Shown: positions 8,055 through 16,321 of the stretch, piece after piece
Layout: each line of letters opens with the position of its first letter
How positions within the stretch are numbered: position 1 is the stretch's first letter
DNA from: Mesorhizobium sp.
GTDB lineage: Bacteria > Pseudomonadota > Alphaproteobacteria > Rhizobiales > Rhizobiaceae
Length of the DNA: 64,000 nucleotides
NCBI RefSeq assembly: GCF_024710845.1
Contig: NZ_JANJTZ010000004.1
Location: forward strand, 1-64,000
Direction: 5' to 3'
Position numbers and translations under genes: made by a program
The notes under the pieces: model-generated
Told to the model about the DNA's origin: nothing
The model's input: only the letters and a program-made list of their open reading frames with translations
Databases searched by the model: none

Positions 8055-9260
8055 GTGCGCGAAAAACTGTCACTCGCCGCCGCCCGCCGCGTCGCGCTCG
8101 CAGCCCAAGGCTTCACCGAGCCCCGTCCGGACGGGGTGCCGACTCGGCGTCACCTGAACAAGGTCCTGTCGCGCCTTGGCCTGTTCCAGATCGATTCCGT
8201 CTCCGTCATAGTGCGCGCCCACTACATGCCGCTGTTCTCGCGGCTCGGCCCCTATCCGCAGGCCCTGCTCGAGGACAATGCCTGGTCGAAGCGGCGCGGC
8301 ATGTTCGAATACTGGGCGCATGAAGCCTCCCTCCTGCCGCTGGAGGCCTGGCCGCTGTGGCAATGGCGCATGCGCCGCGCCGAGCGCCACGAGAACATCT
8401 ACGGCCGCCTCGCCGAATTCGGCCGCGAACGCCGCGACTTCATCGCCGACATCCACCGCCGCATCGAGGCCGAGGGCGGGTTGGCCGCCTCCGACATCGA
8501 AGGCGACAAGGGCCAGGGCGGCTGGTGGGGCTGGAGCGACACCAAGCACGCATTCGAATGGCTGTTCTGGGCGGGCCTCGTCACCGCCTCCACCCGCCGG
8601 CCGAGCTTCGAGCGCGTCTACGACGTCCCCTACCGCGTCATCCCGCAGGCGATCCGCGACCTGCCCGTACCCGACGAGGCGGAGGCCCACCGCGAACTGA
8701 CCCGCATCGCCTCGCGCGCGCTCGGAATCGCCACCGCGTCCGACCTGCGCGACTATTTCCGCCTGCCGGCCGAAGGCTACAAGGACCGCATCGCCGAGTT
8801 GGTAGAGGAAGGCAGCCTCCTGCCCGTCTCCGTCGAGGGCTGGAGCCAGCAGGCCTGGCTCTCGCCGGATGCGCGTTTTCCCCGCAAGGTCGAGGCCCGG
8901 GCCCTGCTCGCCCCCTTCGATCCCCTCGTCTGGGAGCGTTCCCGCGCCGAGCGTCTGTTCGACTTCCGCTACCGCATCGAGATCTACACGCCGGCCGAGA
9001 AGCGCGCCTTCGGCTACTACGTCCTTCCCTTCCTGCTCGGCGAGCGCATCGTCGCCCGCGTCGACCTCAAGGCCGACCGCGCGGCGTCGGTTCTACGGGT
9101 CCAGTCGGCCCATTCCGAGCCGCACGCCCCGCCCGAAACCGCCGAACAGCTCTTGGCCGAGCTGCGCCTCATGGCGGACTGGCTGGGCCTGGAGAAGATC
9201 GAAATCGCCGGTGCCGGCGATCTCGCGCCGGCCCTGTCGCGCACGGCGAACGCCGCCTGA
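8055..9260 (+). CDS. YcaQ-type (HTH_42) DNA glycosylase
   Basis: A 401-residue protein of the winged-helix HTH_42 family, which includes the AlkZ and YcaQ/AlkX DNA glycosylases that unhook interstrand crosslinks or remove bulky alkylated bases. Near residue 47 it carries Q-I-D in the context GLFQIDSVSVI, matching the catalytic Q-x-D of the YcaQ branch rather than the Q-x-Q of AlkZ. A GTG start at 8055 preceded by ggagga (8042-8047) fits better than any upstream start. It appears to be a monocistronic gene convergent with the isochorismatase-like gene and unrelated to the operon before it. Confidence 0.85.
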   Translation: MREKLSLAAARRVALAAQGFTEPRPDGVPTRRHLNKVLSRLGLFQIDSVSVIVRAHYMPLFSRLGPYPQALLEDNAWSKRRGMFEYWAHEASLLPLEAWPLWQWRMRRAERHENIYGRLAEFGRERRDFIADIHRRIEAEGGLAASDIEGDKGQGGWWGWSDTKHAFEWLFWAGLVTASTRRPSFERVYDVPYRVIPQAIRDLPVPDEAEAHRELTRIASRALGIATASDLRDYFRLPAEGYKDRIAELVEEGSLLPVSVEGWSQQAWLSPDARFPRKVEARALLAPFDPLVWERSRAERLFDFRYRIEIYTPAEKRAFGYYVLPFLLGERIVARVDLKADRAASVLRVQSAHSEPHAPPETAEQLLAELRLMADWLGLEKIEIAGAGDLAPALSRTANAA

Positions 9261-9316
9261 CGATCACCCGTCGCGTACAACTCGCCGCGCGACGGCCCCG
9301 CCCCAAGCGGCCGATG

Positions 9317-9994
9317 TCACATGTCCGCGTAAAGTCGCGATACCGACTCGGCCGTATAGCGAAACGGCACCGCCTCCGTCGCCAGCCACACCTCCGCCTC
9401 CCCGCCCGACAGCAGCGTGACGGCCGCATCCGTCGTCGCCACCCCTCCACCGTAGAGCCGGTTGGCAAGGTTGAGCACGGCGATCTCGTGCATGGCCCGC
9501 GTACCGCTGGCGCAGGCGTCCTTCACCACCAGCACCCGGAACCCCAGCGCCTGCGCATCCTTCACCGTCTCGTAGACGCAGGCCTCGGTCCAGACGCCGC
9601 AGACCACGATCCACTCGACGCCGCGCATTCTCAGCTCCGGCCCGAAATCGTCGCGGAACGAACTCGCCCGGTCCTTGATCGCGACCCGCTCGCCGGCCAG
9701 CGGCGCCACCTCCGGGCAGATGGCCGAATTCGGATCGTCCTTGTCGGAGAAGGCGGGACCCCCGTCCGCCTTGGTCGGGCGAAAGCCCCCGGCATCGGCC
9801 TTGCCGTCGACCACATACGCATAGTGGAACAGCGGCACGCCACCCGCCCGCGCCGCCCGTTGCAGCGCTTCGGCATTCGCGATCACCCGGTCGAAGCCCT
9901 CCGCCAGAAACCCCGGATCGCGCCGGTGCTCCTCCTGCAGGTCGATGAACACGGCGGCCGTGCGGTCGAGGGGAAGGGAGATCCGTTCCTTCAC
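9317..9994 (-). CDS. Isochorismatase-like cysteine hydrolase
   Basis: A 225-residue hydrolase of the isochorismatase superfamily (nicotinamidase, N-carbamoylsarcosine amidase, ureidoacrylate amidase). The catalytic triad is recognisable: the aspartate in AVFIDLQ (residue 18), a lysine near VAIKDRASSF, and the nucleophilic cysteine in WTEACVYET. The gene begins 9 bases after the stop of the DMGDH/GcvT fusion on the same strand. That context would suit an N-carbamoylsarcosine- or formamide-like amidase acting on a methylated amine intermediate, but this is inference. Confidence 0.82.
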   Translation of the reverse strand: MKERISLPLDRTAAVFIDLQEEHRRDPGFLAEGFDRVIANAEALQRAARAGGVPLFHYAYVVDGKADAGGFRPTKADGGPAFSDKDDPNSAICPEVAPLAGERVAIKDRASSFRDDFGPELRMRGVEWIVVCGVWTEACVYETVKDAQALGFRVLVVKDACASGTRAMHEIAVLNLANRLYGGGVATTDAAVTLLSGGEAEVWLATEAVPFRYTAESVSRLYADM

Positions 9995-10003
9995 GACTCT
10001 GCC

Positions 10004-12430
10004 CTACCCCCGCATCCGCGTCTGATCCGGGTCGAACAGGGGCGCCGCCTGAACCGCCGCCTTGTGCCGCTTGCCCAGCAACTCGATCTCGAACCCGCTC
10101 GCTGCGTCCGCCACCTCCTTCGGCACGTAACCCAGCGCCACCGACTTCGCGGACGCATGCGCATAGCCGCCCGACGTGACCCAGCCGACCACCTTGCCGC
10201 CATGCCAGATCGCCTCGTCGCCGATCACGTCGGCGTCGGTTGCTTCCATGATGAACGTCCTGAGGCGGTATTTGCCGCCGTCCGCTTTCGCCGCCGCGGC
10301 CGCCGCCTTGCCGATGAAATCGGCCGGCTTGTTCCAGGCCACGAACCTGTCCAGCCCCACCTCCACCGGCGAATAGATCGGCCGGTATTCGCGCGCCCAC
10401 GAGCCGTAGCCCTTCTCGAGCCTCAGCGCGTTCAGCGCCCGCGACCCGAACAGGCCGATGCCGAATGCCTCGCCCGCCGCCATCAGCGACTGGAACACGT
10501 GGCGCTGGTATTCCGGCGCCATCCAGATCTCGTAGCCGAGATCGCCGGTGTAGCTGACGCGCCCGACCAGGCAGGGCGCCATGCCGATATCCATCTTCGC
10601 GATCGCCATGAACGGAAACCCTGCGTTCGACAGGTCCGCGCGCGTCACCTTCTGCAGCACTTCCCGCGCGTTCGGCCCCGCAAGCCCCAGCCCGACCAGC
10701 TTCATCCCCTGCGCCGCGATCGTCGCCGACCCGTCCTCCGGCAGGTGCTGTTCGAACCAGCGCAGATGATACTCCTCCGCCACGCCCGAGCCGGCGACGA
10801 GCCACTCCCCGCCCCCCAAATTGGCCAGCGTAAAGTCGCCGATCAGCTTGCCGTCCTCCTTCAGCATCGGCGCGAGCGTCATGCGGCCTTCCTTCGGCAG
10901 CCGGCAGGCCAGCATCCTGTCCAGCCAGGCCTCCGCGCCCGCACCCGTCACCTTGTATTTGGCGAACACCGAGATGTCCGACAGGCCGACGCTCTCGCGC
11001 ACTCGCTTCGCCTCCGCCCCGACATGGACGAAATCGCTCGACCGCCGCCAGGAGAACTCGTCCCTCACCCCCTCGGGCGCATACCAGAGCGGCACCTCCA
11101 GCCCGAAACTCGCGCCGAACTGCGCGCCCTTCGCCGCCAGCAGGTCGTGGATCGGCACGGTCTTCAGCCCTCGGCCCGCCGGCAGTTCCTCGTTGGGGAA
11201 GCGGATCGAGAAGCGTCTGGAATAGTTCTCGCGCACCTTCGCGTTCGTATAGGCCATCGTTGCCCAGTCGCCGTAGCGGGCCACGTCCATCGCCCAGATG
11301 TCGGCGCCCGGATCGCCGTTGATCATCCACTGCGCCAGCGTCAGCCCGACGCCGCCGCCCTGGGAAAAGCCCGCCATCACGCCGCAGGCGACCCACATGC
11401 CGGGCATCCCGCGCACCGGCCCGACCAGCGGGTTGGCGTCCGGCGCGAAGGTGAACGGCCCGTTGATGATTTGCTTGATGCCCGTCTTCTGGAAGGCCGG
11501 GAAATGGCGGAACCCCACCTCCAGCGACGGCGCGATGCGCTCGATGTCCGGCTCCAGCAGTTCGTGGCCGAAATTCCACGGCGTGGAAAACTCCGACCAC
11601 GGCTTGTTGGCCTTTTCGTAGGTGCCCATCAGCATGCCGCCGCGCTCTTGGCGGAGATAGAGCTCGCCGTCGAAGTCGACCGCGTGGATCACCTCCTTGC
11701 CGGTCGTGCGGTTCACCTCCGCCACTTCCGGCATGTCTTCGGTGATCAGATACATATGCTCCATGGCGAGCACCGGCAGTTCGAGCCCGACCATCCGCCC
11801 CACCTCGCGCGCCCATAGCCCGCCGCAGTTGACGACATGCTCGGCCACCACCTCGCCCTTGTTGGTGATGACGCGCCACATCCCGTCCTCGCGCCGCACG
11901 ATGTCCTCGACCTTGGTGAAGCGCTCCACCTCCGCGCCCAGCTTGCGGGCCGATTTCGCATAGGCATGCGTCACGCCCGACGGGTCGAGATGCCCGTCCT
12001 CCGAATTTCGTACCGCACCGACGAACTGCGACGGATCGAGCAGCGGCATCAGGTGGTGCGCCTCCTCGGCCGAGATTTCCTCCAGATCCAGCCCGAGATA
12101 GCGGCCCTTGGCGACCACGCCGCGCAGCCAGTCCATCCGCGCCTCGGTCGCGGCCAGCAGCACGCCGCCGGTGATGTGCACGCCCGTCGCCTGGCCCGAC
12201 AGTTCCTCGATCTCCTTGTAGAGTTCGATCGTGTATTTCTGCAGCTTGGCGACGTTCGGATCGCCGTTGATCGTGTGCATGCCGCCCGCCGCGTGCCAGG
12301 TCGAGCCGGAGGTCAGCTCGTCGCGCTCCAGCAGCACGACGTCGGCCCAGCCGAACCGCGCCAGATGATAGAGCACCGAGGCGCCGACCACGCCTCCGCC
12401 GATGACCACGACCCGTGCATGCGATTTCAT
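10004..12430 (-). CDS. Dimethylglycine/sarcosine dehydrogenase-type FAD oxidoreductase fused to GcvT
   Basis: An 808-residue two-domain enzyme. Residues 1-400 form a DAO-type FAD domain with the dinucleotide loop GGGVVG (11-16) and the segment GSTWHAAGG, whose H46 matches the covalent-flavin histidine of mitochondrial dimethylglycine dehydrogenase. Residues from about 430 to the end resemble the aminomethyltransferase GcvT, which transfers the released one-carbon unit to tetrahydrofolate. Such fusions demethylate dimethylglycine, sarcosine or related N-methyl amino acids. With the MttB-family and N-methylproline-demethylase-like genes 1-10 kb away, a role in betaine-type nitrogen and carbon use is likely. 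Confidence 0.9.
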   Translation of the reverse strand: MKSHARVVVIGGGVVGASVLYHLARFGWADVVLLERDELTSGSTWHAAGGMHTINGDPNVAKLQKYTIELYKEIEELSGQATGVHITGGVLLAATEARMDWLRGVVAKGRYLGLDLEEISAEEAHHLMPLLDPSQFVGAVRNSEDGHLDPSGVTHAYAKSARKLGAEVERFTKVEDIVRREDGMWRVITNKGEVVAEHVVNCGGLWAREVGRMVGLELPVLAMEHMYLITEDMPEVAEVNRTTGKEVIHAVDFDGELYLRQERGGMLMGTYEKANKPWSEFSTPWNFGHELLEPDIERIAPSLEVGFRHFPAFQKTGIKQIINGPFTFAPDANPLVGPVRGMPGMWVACGVMAGFSQGGGVGLTLAQWMINGDPGADIWAMDVARYGDWATMAYTNAKVRENYSRRFSIRFPNEELPAGRGLKTVPIHDLLAAKGAQFGASFGLEVPLWYAPEGVRDEFSWRRSSDFVHVGAEAKRVRESVGLSDISVFAKYKVTGAGAEAWLDRMLACRLPKEGRMTLAPMLKEDGKLIGDFTLANLGGGEWLVAGSGVAEEYHLRWFEQHLPEDGSATIAAQGMKLVGLGLAGPNAREVLQKVTRADLSNAGFPFMAIAKMDIGMAPCLVGRVSYTGDLGYEIWMAPEYQRHVFQSLMAAGEAFGIGLFGSRALNALRLEKGYGSWAREYRPIYSPVEVGLDRFVAWNKPADFIGKAAAAAAKADGGKYRLRTFIMEATDADVIGDEAIWHGGKVVGWVTSGGYAHASAKSVALGYVPKEVADAASGFEIELLGKRHKAAVQAAPLFDPDQTRMRG

Positions 12431-12563
12431 GAAATGTCTCTTCGGTTCAGGAGCTTGCCGGCTGAAAGCGATTCAGCGCGCAAACGGATTGATTCAGATG
12501 TTGAGGTTGACGTCCGGCTGGCGTAACGCCGGATGAGGCAGCGACCCGCCGCAGGAGACTTGA

Positions 12564-13256
12564 ATGACCGGCTACGTCTTTCCGCCCGCGCCGCAGGCCG
12601 CCGTGCCCGTCGACGACGGCCTGCTGTTCCCGGTCCGCCGCATCTTCTGCGTCGGCCGCAACTACGCCGCGCATGCGCTCGAAATGGGCGGCGCGCCGGA
12701 CCGCGAGCCGCCCTTCTTCTTCACCAAGCCGGCCGACGCGATCGTTACCGGCGGCGCCAACGTGCCCTACCCGACCGCGACCGCAAACCTGCACCACGAA
12801 ATGGAACTGGTGATCGCGATCGGCACCGCCGGCGCCGACATCGCCGAGGCCGACGTGCTCGACCACGTCTTCGGCTATGCCGCCGGCATCGACTTGACCC
12901 GCCGCGACCTGCAGGACGAGGCCAAGAAGGCCCGCCGGCCGTGGGACATGTCGAAGGGCTTCGACCACTCCGCCCCCATTGGCACGATTGCCCCAGCCTC
13001 CGGCATCGGCCATCCCGCGAAGGGCGCTATCGCTCTCACCATCGACGGCCAGCCGCGCCAGTCCTCGGACATATCCCTGATGATCTGGTCGGTCCCCGAA
13101 ATCGTCGCCCACCTCTCCCGCTTGGTGCAGCTGGAACCCGGTGACCTGATCTTCACCGGCACGCCGGAGGGTGTCGGAGCGGTGAAGGCGGGAGAGACGA
13201 TGGAGGGAATGATCGAAGGCGTGGGCACCGTGACGGCAAAGATCGTCGGGCGCTGA
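12564..13256 (+). CDS. Fumarylacetoacetate hydrolase (FAH) family protein
   Basis: A 230-residue single-domain FAH protein of the FAHD1/fumarylpyruvate hydrolase type. The segment VGRNYAAHALEMG and FFFTKPADAIV are family hallmarks, and the metal ligands are the two glutamates in HHEMELV and the aspartate in AAGIDLTRRDLQ. Members cleave acylpyruvates or act as oxaloacetate decarboxylases. A 133-base gap separates it from the divergent DMGDH/GcvT gene. The ATG at 12564 has ggaga 8-12 bases upstream. Substrate unknown. Confidence 0.87.
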   Translation: MTGYVFPPAPQAAVPVDDGLLFPVRRIFCVGRNYAAHALEMGGAPDREPPFFFTKPADAIVTGGANVPYPTATANLHHEMELVIAIGTAGADIAEADVLDHVFGYAAGIDLTRRDLQDEAKKARRPWDMSKGFDHSAPIGTIAPASGIGHPAKGAIALTIDGQPRQSSDISLMIWSVPEIVAHLSRLVQLEPGDLIFTGTPEGVGAVKAGETMEGMIEGVGTVTAKIVGR

Positions 13257-13287
13257 TTGTCCTCTGCCCCCACGGCACGGCACACCC

Positions 13288-13417
13288 ACCCCCTCACCCG
13301 GCCCCCGCTTCGCTCGGCCACCCTCTCCCCAAGGGGAGAGGAGGTCGGCGACGGCCGCACCCTTCCCCTTCTCCCCAGCGGGGAGAAGGTGGCCGCGAAG
13401 CGGCCGGATGAGGGGGG
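13288..13417. repeat. Rhizobial-type intergenic palindromic element
   Basis: A roughly 130-base nested inverted repeat between two convergent genes. The outer left arm (about 13288-13330) and outer right arm (about 13380-13417) are near reverse complements. Inside are perfect hairpins: CCTCTCCCC/GGGGAGAGG at 13322-13341, CCTTCTCCCC/GGGGAGAAGG at 13367-13389, and GGCCGC/GCGGCC at 13391-13405. The composition and layout match the dispersed RPE/RIME-like palindromes common in Mesorhizobium and relatives. It could also terminate transcription from both sides. Confidence 0.75.
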
Positions 13418-13444
13418 CATCGCCGAAGGTATGCGGGGCCACCG

Positions 13445-14980
13445 TCACGGCTCCCCACTCCCGATCTGTTCCTTGCGCCGCGCCACATAGGCCTCCAGCG
13501 CTTCCAGCCGGTCCGCCTCCATCACCGGCTCCTCGTATTCCTCCAGCGCCTTCTTCCACACCCGCGTCGCCCGCGCCGTCGCGTCCAGCGACCCTGCCTC
13601 CTGCCACGCCTCGTAGTTCTGCCAGTTCGACAGCATCGGCTGGTAGAAAGCAGTCGCGTAGCGCGCCAGCGTGTGCTCGTCGCCGAAGAAGTGCCCGCCC
13701 GTCGGCACGCGGCCGAGCGCGTCGAGCGCCAGTTCGCCTTCGTTCACCTCGATCGGCTTCAGGAACTCCATCATATGCTGGATCATCTCGACGTCGATGA
13801 TGAACTTCTCGAACGACGCGGTCAGACCGCCCTCCTGCCAGCCGGCGGCGTGGTAGATCAAATTGCCGTGGCCGAGGATCGCGCCCCACAGCGCCATCAT
13901 CGTCTCCCACGCCCCTTGCGCATCCGGCGCGTTCGAGGCCGAGCCCGGGGTCGTGCGATAGGGCAGCTCGTATCGCCGCGCCAATTGCCCCGACGCGACA
14001 TTCGCCTTCGTATTCTCCGGCGTGCCGAAGGCCGGCGCACCCGACCTCATGTCGACATTCGACGTGAACGCGCCATACATCACCGGCGCGCCGGGCCTGA
14101 CCAGCTGAGTCAGCACCACGCCGAACAGAGCCTCTGCGTTCTGTTGCGCCAACGCGCCCGCCAGCGTCACCGGGCTCATCGCCCCCATCAGCGTGAACGG
14201 CGTGACCGCCACCGACTGCCCATGCTCGGCCATCGTCATCAGCCCCTCGGCCATCTCGCCGTCGAAGCGGCGCGGCGAGTTGACCGAGATGATCGTCGTC
14301 ACGCCCGGATCGTCCCGCAACTGGTCGAGCGTCAGCCCCCGACTGATCGCCATCATCTCGATCCCGTCCAGCGCCCTGCCCCGGCCGATCGCCGAGACGT
14401 GGAACGACTTGTCCGACAGCGTCAGATTGGCAAAATAGGTGTCGAGATGGCGATTGTTGGCCGGCAGTTCGACCGGCGCGCAGACCTGGTTGCCGATCAT
14501 CGTGATCGCGTTGAAATGCTGCGCCAGCCGGATGAAATCGCGATAGTCGGCAATGTTGCCGGCCCGGCGCCCCCGCTCCATGTCATGCACGTTGGGCGGT
14601 CCGGCCACCAGCGTGAAGTTGATCGCGTCGCTGCCGAGAGGCACCGCGTTCTCCGCATTGCGCGGCGTCAGCCGGTAGCGAGACGGCGCGGTCGCGATCT
14701 TCTCCGCCACCAGCCCACGGTCGAGCCGCACATTCTGCGTCGCATGGTCGACTTCCGCGCCGGCCGCCTCGAACAGCGCCAGCGCCCGCGGGCTCATCAC
14801 CTCGACGCCGAATTCCTCGAGGATACGCATCGACGCATCATGGATCGCCTCCACCTGATTCGCCGACAGGAGCTCCATCGGCGGATACGGATTGCGCACC
14901 CTCTGCCGTGGCAGCTGGGGAATAGTAGATTGGCCCTTGGCGTGATTGCGGACGCGTCGGTTGGGTCGGGGGTCGGACAT
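13445..14980 (-). CDS. MttB-family (COG5598) corrinoid-dependent methyltransferase, paralogue 1
   Basis: A 511-residue member of the trimethylamine methyltransferase superfamily. There is no in-frame amber codon, so it belongs to the non-pyrrolysine branch, whose characterised members demethylate quaternary amines such as glycine betaine, proline betaine, carnitine or butyrobetaine. Conserved blocks include the N-terminal ILEEFGVEVMSP and the central LMGAMSPVTLAGALAQQNAEAL. I placed the start at 14980 (MSDPRPN); an ATG at 14992 adds four residues, and the longer frame upstream is non-homologous. A second copy lies at 20583. No corrinoid protein or RamA activator gene is visible in the window. 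Confidence 0.87.
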   Translation of the reverse strand: MSDPRPNRRVRNHAKGQSTIPQLPRQRVRNPYPPMELLSANQVEAIHDASMRILEEFGVEVMSPRALALFEAAGAEVDHATQNVRLDRGLVAEKIATAPSRYRLTPRNAENAVPLGSDAINFTLVAGPPNVHDMERGRRAGNIADYRDFIRLAQHFNAITMIGNQVCAPVELPANNRHLDTYFANLTLSDKSFHVSAIGRGRALDGIEMMAISRGLTLDQLRDDPGVTTIISVNSPRRFDGEMAEGLMTMAEHGQSVAVTPFTLMGAMSPVTLAGALAQQNAEALFGVVLTQLVRPGAPVMYGAFTSNVDMRSGAPAFGTPENTKANVASGQLARRYELPYRTTPGSASNAPDAQGAWETMMALWGAILGHGNLIYHAAGWQEGGLTASFEKFIIDVEMIQHMMEFLKPIEVNEGELALDALGRVPTGGHFFGDEHTLARYATAFYQPMLSNWQNYEAWQEAGSLDATARATRVWKKALEEYEEPVMEADRLEALEAYVARRKEQIGSGEP

Positions 14981-15189
14981 GGACGCGAGCATTCGCGGTT
15001 CAGACCGCTGGCGATGTCGGAAAAGCGTCATGCCCCGCCATGGATTTAGACATTGCGGCATCGGCGGCGGCACAGATGTCGCAATTGCTACAACATCGGT
15101 CGCTTTCGCCGCCACTGTTCCTTCTTCCTGCCCGCGCCGTGGATCGATTTCGGCCTTCTGGTGGAACTTCCGCTGCCAACCCCTTCTTT

Positions 15190-15215
15190 CCATTCACCAT
15201 TCACTATTCACCATT
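15190..15215. repeat. Short tandem repeat of CATTCAC
   Basis: About 3.5 copies of a 7-base unit (CATTCAC, CATTCAC, TATTCAC, CATT). It lies in the roughly 300-base gene-free stretch between the leftward MttB gene and the small rightward gene at 15286. The stretch is more AT-rich and T-rich than its surroundings. Apart from this repeat I see no further gene or clear promoter in it. Confidence 0.7.
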
Positions 15216-15285
15216 TTCCGTCGGTCCACCCCCCTTTTCGGCCGAATCATAATCGTCGCCACAGGTCGAGTTGAGAGCAGAGGCG

Positions 15286-15732
15286 ATGAAGGGGAAGGCG
15301 AATACAGGGACGGACGTGCTGAGCAGCATCGTGACGACGCTGCTTTCGCTCGCCGCCTTGGCCGAATGCCTCGGCGACATGCGCTGCAATGTCCGTCGCC
15401 GGGTGCTCGCTGTCCTGCTCCACGCCGAGATCGTCGCGCATGCGTCGCTCTTCGAGGTCGCGCGCGATTATGGCGCTCCGGTGTTGCCGCAAGCCGCATC
15501 GTTTGCGCCGCCTCCCGACGGCGACACCCCAACCGACGCCACTGGCCTCGCCCTGCGTCTCCGGGCCCTTGCGCTGGTCTGGTCCGGTCTCGCAGCTTGG
15601 GTTGAGAGCGTCGCACGACGCGAAGCCCGCGACAGCCTGGTTTTGCTCGGCTCCGCGTTCTTACGCGCTGTCCATGTTACCGATGCGTTCGCATCCAGCG
15701 CTTTCGCGCCGCCGCATATCGATACGTCCTGA
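15286..15732 (+). CDS. Hypothetical protein, no recognised family
   Basis: A putative 148-residue protein, mostly helical, with leucine/alanine-rich segments at residues 10-30, 35-55 and 85-105. I recognise no family motif. The ATG at 15286 lies 3 bases after agaggc, a weak ribosome-site context; an ATT/TTG alternative at 15271 is in frame. It is isolated: the neighbouring genes on both sides point left. Codon usage is compatible with coding (GC-rich third positions), but a spurious frame cannot be excluded. Confidence 0.5.
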   Translation: MKGKANTGTDVLSSIVTTLLSLAALAECLGDMRCNVRRRVLAVLLHAEIVAHASLFEVARDYGAPVLPQAASFAPPPDGDTPTDATGLALRLRALALVWSGLAAWVESVARREARDSLVLLGSAFLRAVHVTDAFASSAFAPPHIDTS

Positions 15733-15946
15733 CGCCGCGCTGTATCGGAATTGTTGTTCGTCGTTCCGAGGCTGAATGGCATCGGCCGTCATTCCACGGC
15801 CGCTCGAAAATCTTTGCTTCCCGGACCTATCATTGCGGGGCCGCGATCTTCCGCGCGCGCCATCCAGGCACCCGACACCTACACCCTTTACCGAACCTGA
15901 TCCCATCTCGCCTGCACCGGTTCGGCATACGGATTCGGCGGGCCGT

Positions 15947-16321
15947 TTAGGGAATCAGGTGTGTCCGTATCCAAAGGTGCGGCTCAGCCGTCCCGAAATC
16001 GATCTGCACGCGCAAGACTACGTCGGATGGCCGCTGATCAAGCGCCCAGAACGGTATCGCTATTTCAGCCCAGTCGTCGAACTCGTCGCAGGTGCAGTAG
16101 TCGAGAAAGTCGGAGGGCGGGTGGATGAAACGGAGGCCATAGGCGTCCAGGGCCGAGAGCATTTGATCGAGATCCGGCCAAAAGGGCGTGCAATCGGGGA
16201 GCCGTTCGATCCTCGGTCTGTCGCGATCGATGACCGCAACGGCGAGGTCCCGCAACCGTTCGGCAAGCCCCGGCACGCTTCGGATATGTTGCAGGCCGAG
16301 TATGGCGGGGGGCTCGTCCAT
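15947..16321 (-). CDS. Small hypothetical protein coupled to the flavoprotein gene
   Basis: A 124-residue acidic protein with two conserved-looking blocks, FIHPPSDFLDYCTCDEFDDWAE and a C-terminal beta-rich VVLRVQIDFGTAEPHLWIR. I do not recognise the family with confidence. Its ATG directly follows the TAG of the N-methylproline-demethylase-like gene (positions 16319-16324), so it is almost certainly co-translated with it. No signal peptide or membrane segment is visible. A folded cytosolic accessory protein is plausible. Confidence 0.6.
   Translation of the reverse strand: MDEPPAILGLQHIRSVPGLAERLRDLAVAVIDRDRPRIERLPDCTPFWPDLDQMLSALDAYGLRFIHPPSDFLDYCTCDEFDDWAEIAIPFWALDQRPSDVVLRVQIDFGTAEPHLWIRTHLIP

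Noticed and set aside
8357-11818. An 1153-codon open frame on the plus strand.
   Set aside because: It is Arg/Pro-rich antisense or off-frame shadow of the YcaQ-type glycosylase, the isochorismatase-like gene and the DMGDH/GcvT fusion; high GC makes such frames long. No family motif is present.
9264-11879. An 871-codon open frame on the minus strand overlapping the DMGDH/GcvT gene.
   Set aside because: Gly/Arg-rich out-of-frame shadow. The real gene is in another frame of the same strand with clear FAD and GcvT motifs.
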